From CAVTJL01 sp963735065 (GTDB lineage Bacteria > Pseudomonadota > Alphaproteobacteria > Geminicoccales > Geminicoccaceae): a DNA stretch of 64,000 nucleotides. The DNA is taken from the NCBI GenBank assembly GCA_963735065.1, contig CAVTJL010000007.1, positions 248,001 to 312,000 of the forward strand, written 5' to 3'. The notes beneath the pieces are model-generated. The model saw only the letters and a program-made list of their open reading frames with translations, did not search any database and was not told the origin of the DNA. Of this stretch, positions 63,541 through 64,000 are shown piece by piece. Position 1 is the stretch's first letter. Each line of letters begins with the position of its first letter. Made by a program: the position numbers and the translations under genes.

Positions 63541-64000
63541 ATGATGAAATGCGGTATCCGTCACTGCCTTTTGCTCGGGACGATGCTCGCCACGACACTC
63601 GGACCGGCCGTGGCCTTGGCCCAGGCGGGCAACACGCCCATCCCTGCGCAGGAGCAACCGGTGGCCCCCGAGACGAATCCGCCGGGTGACATCCCGGACA
63701 CCCAGGTGTTCGTGACCTACCGGTCTCCTTTGGGCTTCGCCGTCCAGGTGCCCGAGGGCTGGGCGCGGGCCGATCTGAAGAGCGGCGTGCGCTTCGCGGA
63801 CAAGTACGACAGCGTCGAGGTGTCGATCGCCGACGCCGCGGCACCCACCGTCCAGAGTGTCGCCGACACCGAGCTCGCCGCCCTGAAGAAGAACGGCCGC
63901 GCCGTGCGGGTCAAGGATGTCAAGAAGGTTCAGCTGCCGGCCGGCCCTGCCGTGCTGATAGAGTACAGCTCCAATTCCCTGCCGAATCCCGTCACCAGCA
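63541..64000 (+). CDS. Secreted unknown protein, 3' end cut by window
   Basis: The frame is open from ATG 63541 to the last base, at least 153 residues. A signal peptide is clear: MMKCGIRHCLLLGTMLATTL to about ALAQA. The mature part starts with a Pro-rich linker, then TYRSPLGFAVQVPEGWARADLKSGVRFADKYDSVEV, similar to the PsbP/MOG1-like fold found in periplasmic or lipoprotein relatives, but I cannot assign it firmly. It lies 74 bases after the PepSY gene in the same direction and probably belongs to the operon. AGGAG precedes the start (ACAGGAGAACTC). Confidence 0.75.
   Translation, partial: MMKCGIRHCLLLGTMLATTLGPAVALAQAGNTPIPAQEQPVAPETNPPGDIPDTQVFVTYRSPLGFAVQVPEGWARADLKSGVRFADKYDSVEVSIADAAAPTVQSVADTELAALKKNGRAVRVKDVKKVQLPAGPAVLIEYSSNSLPNPVTS

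Overview
The window is very GC-rich (well above 60% by eye), gene-dense DNA from a free-living, heterotrophic Alphaproteobacterium. The strongest taxonomic evidence is a complete general stress response locus (nepR, phyR, a HisKA_2-type sensor kinase, ecfG), a system confined to Alphaproteobacteria. A DUF1127 protein and many periplasmic binding proteins, sulfatases and amidohydrolases fit a Rhodospirillales- or Hyphomicrobiales-like soil or aquatic lineage. I see no tRNA, rRNA, CRISPR array, insertion sequence or phage gene.

Layout. (1) 1-5664: a sugar cassette of PfkB kinase, beta-phosphoglucomutase and GH65 disaccharide phosphorylase, translationally linked to an S10 carboxypeptidase-like protein, with a convergent atypical SDR. 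(2) 6491-10866: the stress locus. Three promoters match the sigma-EcfG consensus GGAAC-N16-CGTT, in front of nepR, ecfG and an unknown 155-residue protein that faces ecfG across a shared terminator. (3) 11087-16130: aldolase, D-2-hydroxyacid dehydrogenase, histidine phosphatase, serine hydrolase and DUF4432 epimerase-like genes, probably for sugar-acid catabolism. (4) 16133-21633: an ABC-F ATPase, then a TetR regulator divergent from emrA-emrB, with two mirrored candidate operators between them. (5) 21768-28475: two solute-binding proteins without membrane partners, a methyltransferase, and an AI-2E/PerM-type membrane protein overlapping a GH15 glucoamylase. (6) 28487-34617: small enzymes and stress proteins, including a SLATT-like two-TM protein, OsmC, a YpfJ-type zinc peptidase, a MOSC protein, a frameshifted APH-type kinase and an aldo/keto reductase. 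(7) 34858-40024: a fused HyuA-HyuB oxoprolinase, a Uma2 nuclease-fold protein and a second SDR without its catalytic tyrosine. (8) 40049-50325: two paralogous sulfatases. The first lies next to a tandemly duplicated sugar-binding protein, one copy of which lost 846 bp in frame between 9-bp near-repeats. Between the sulfatases lie DUF1127 and ArsR-like genes and a glycosyltransferase / methyltransferase / PIG-L deacetylase / acyl-CoA dehydrogenase group. (9) 50381-58206: an amidase and an orphan molybdenum hydroxylase large subunit, preceded by a complete NitT/TauT-type ABC importer with two different permeases. (10) 58605-64000: a frameshifted alpha/beta hydrolase, then an OmpR/EnvZ-type two-component system followed by a COG4705-like membrane protein with fourfold repeats, a PepSY protein and an incomplete secreted protein.

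The main candidates for new biology are the stress-promoter set with its unknown 155-residue member, the SLATT-like protein with a beta-rich tail, the acyl-CoA dehydrogenase/PIG-L/NodS/GT2 group, and the two-component/COG4705/PepSY group. The internally deleted binding protein is a clear snapshot of gene decay. Family assignments come from reading motifs in the translations; no database search was run.
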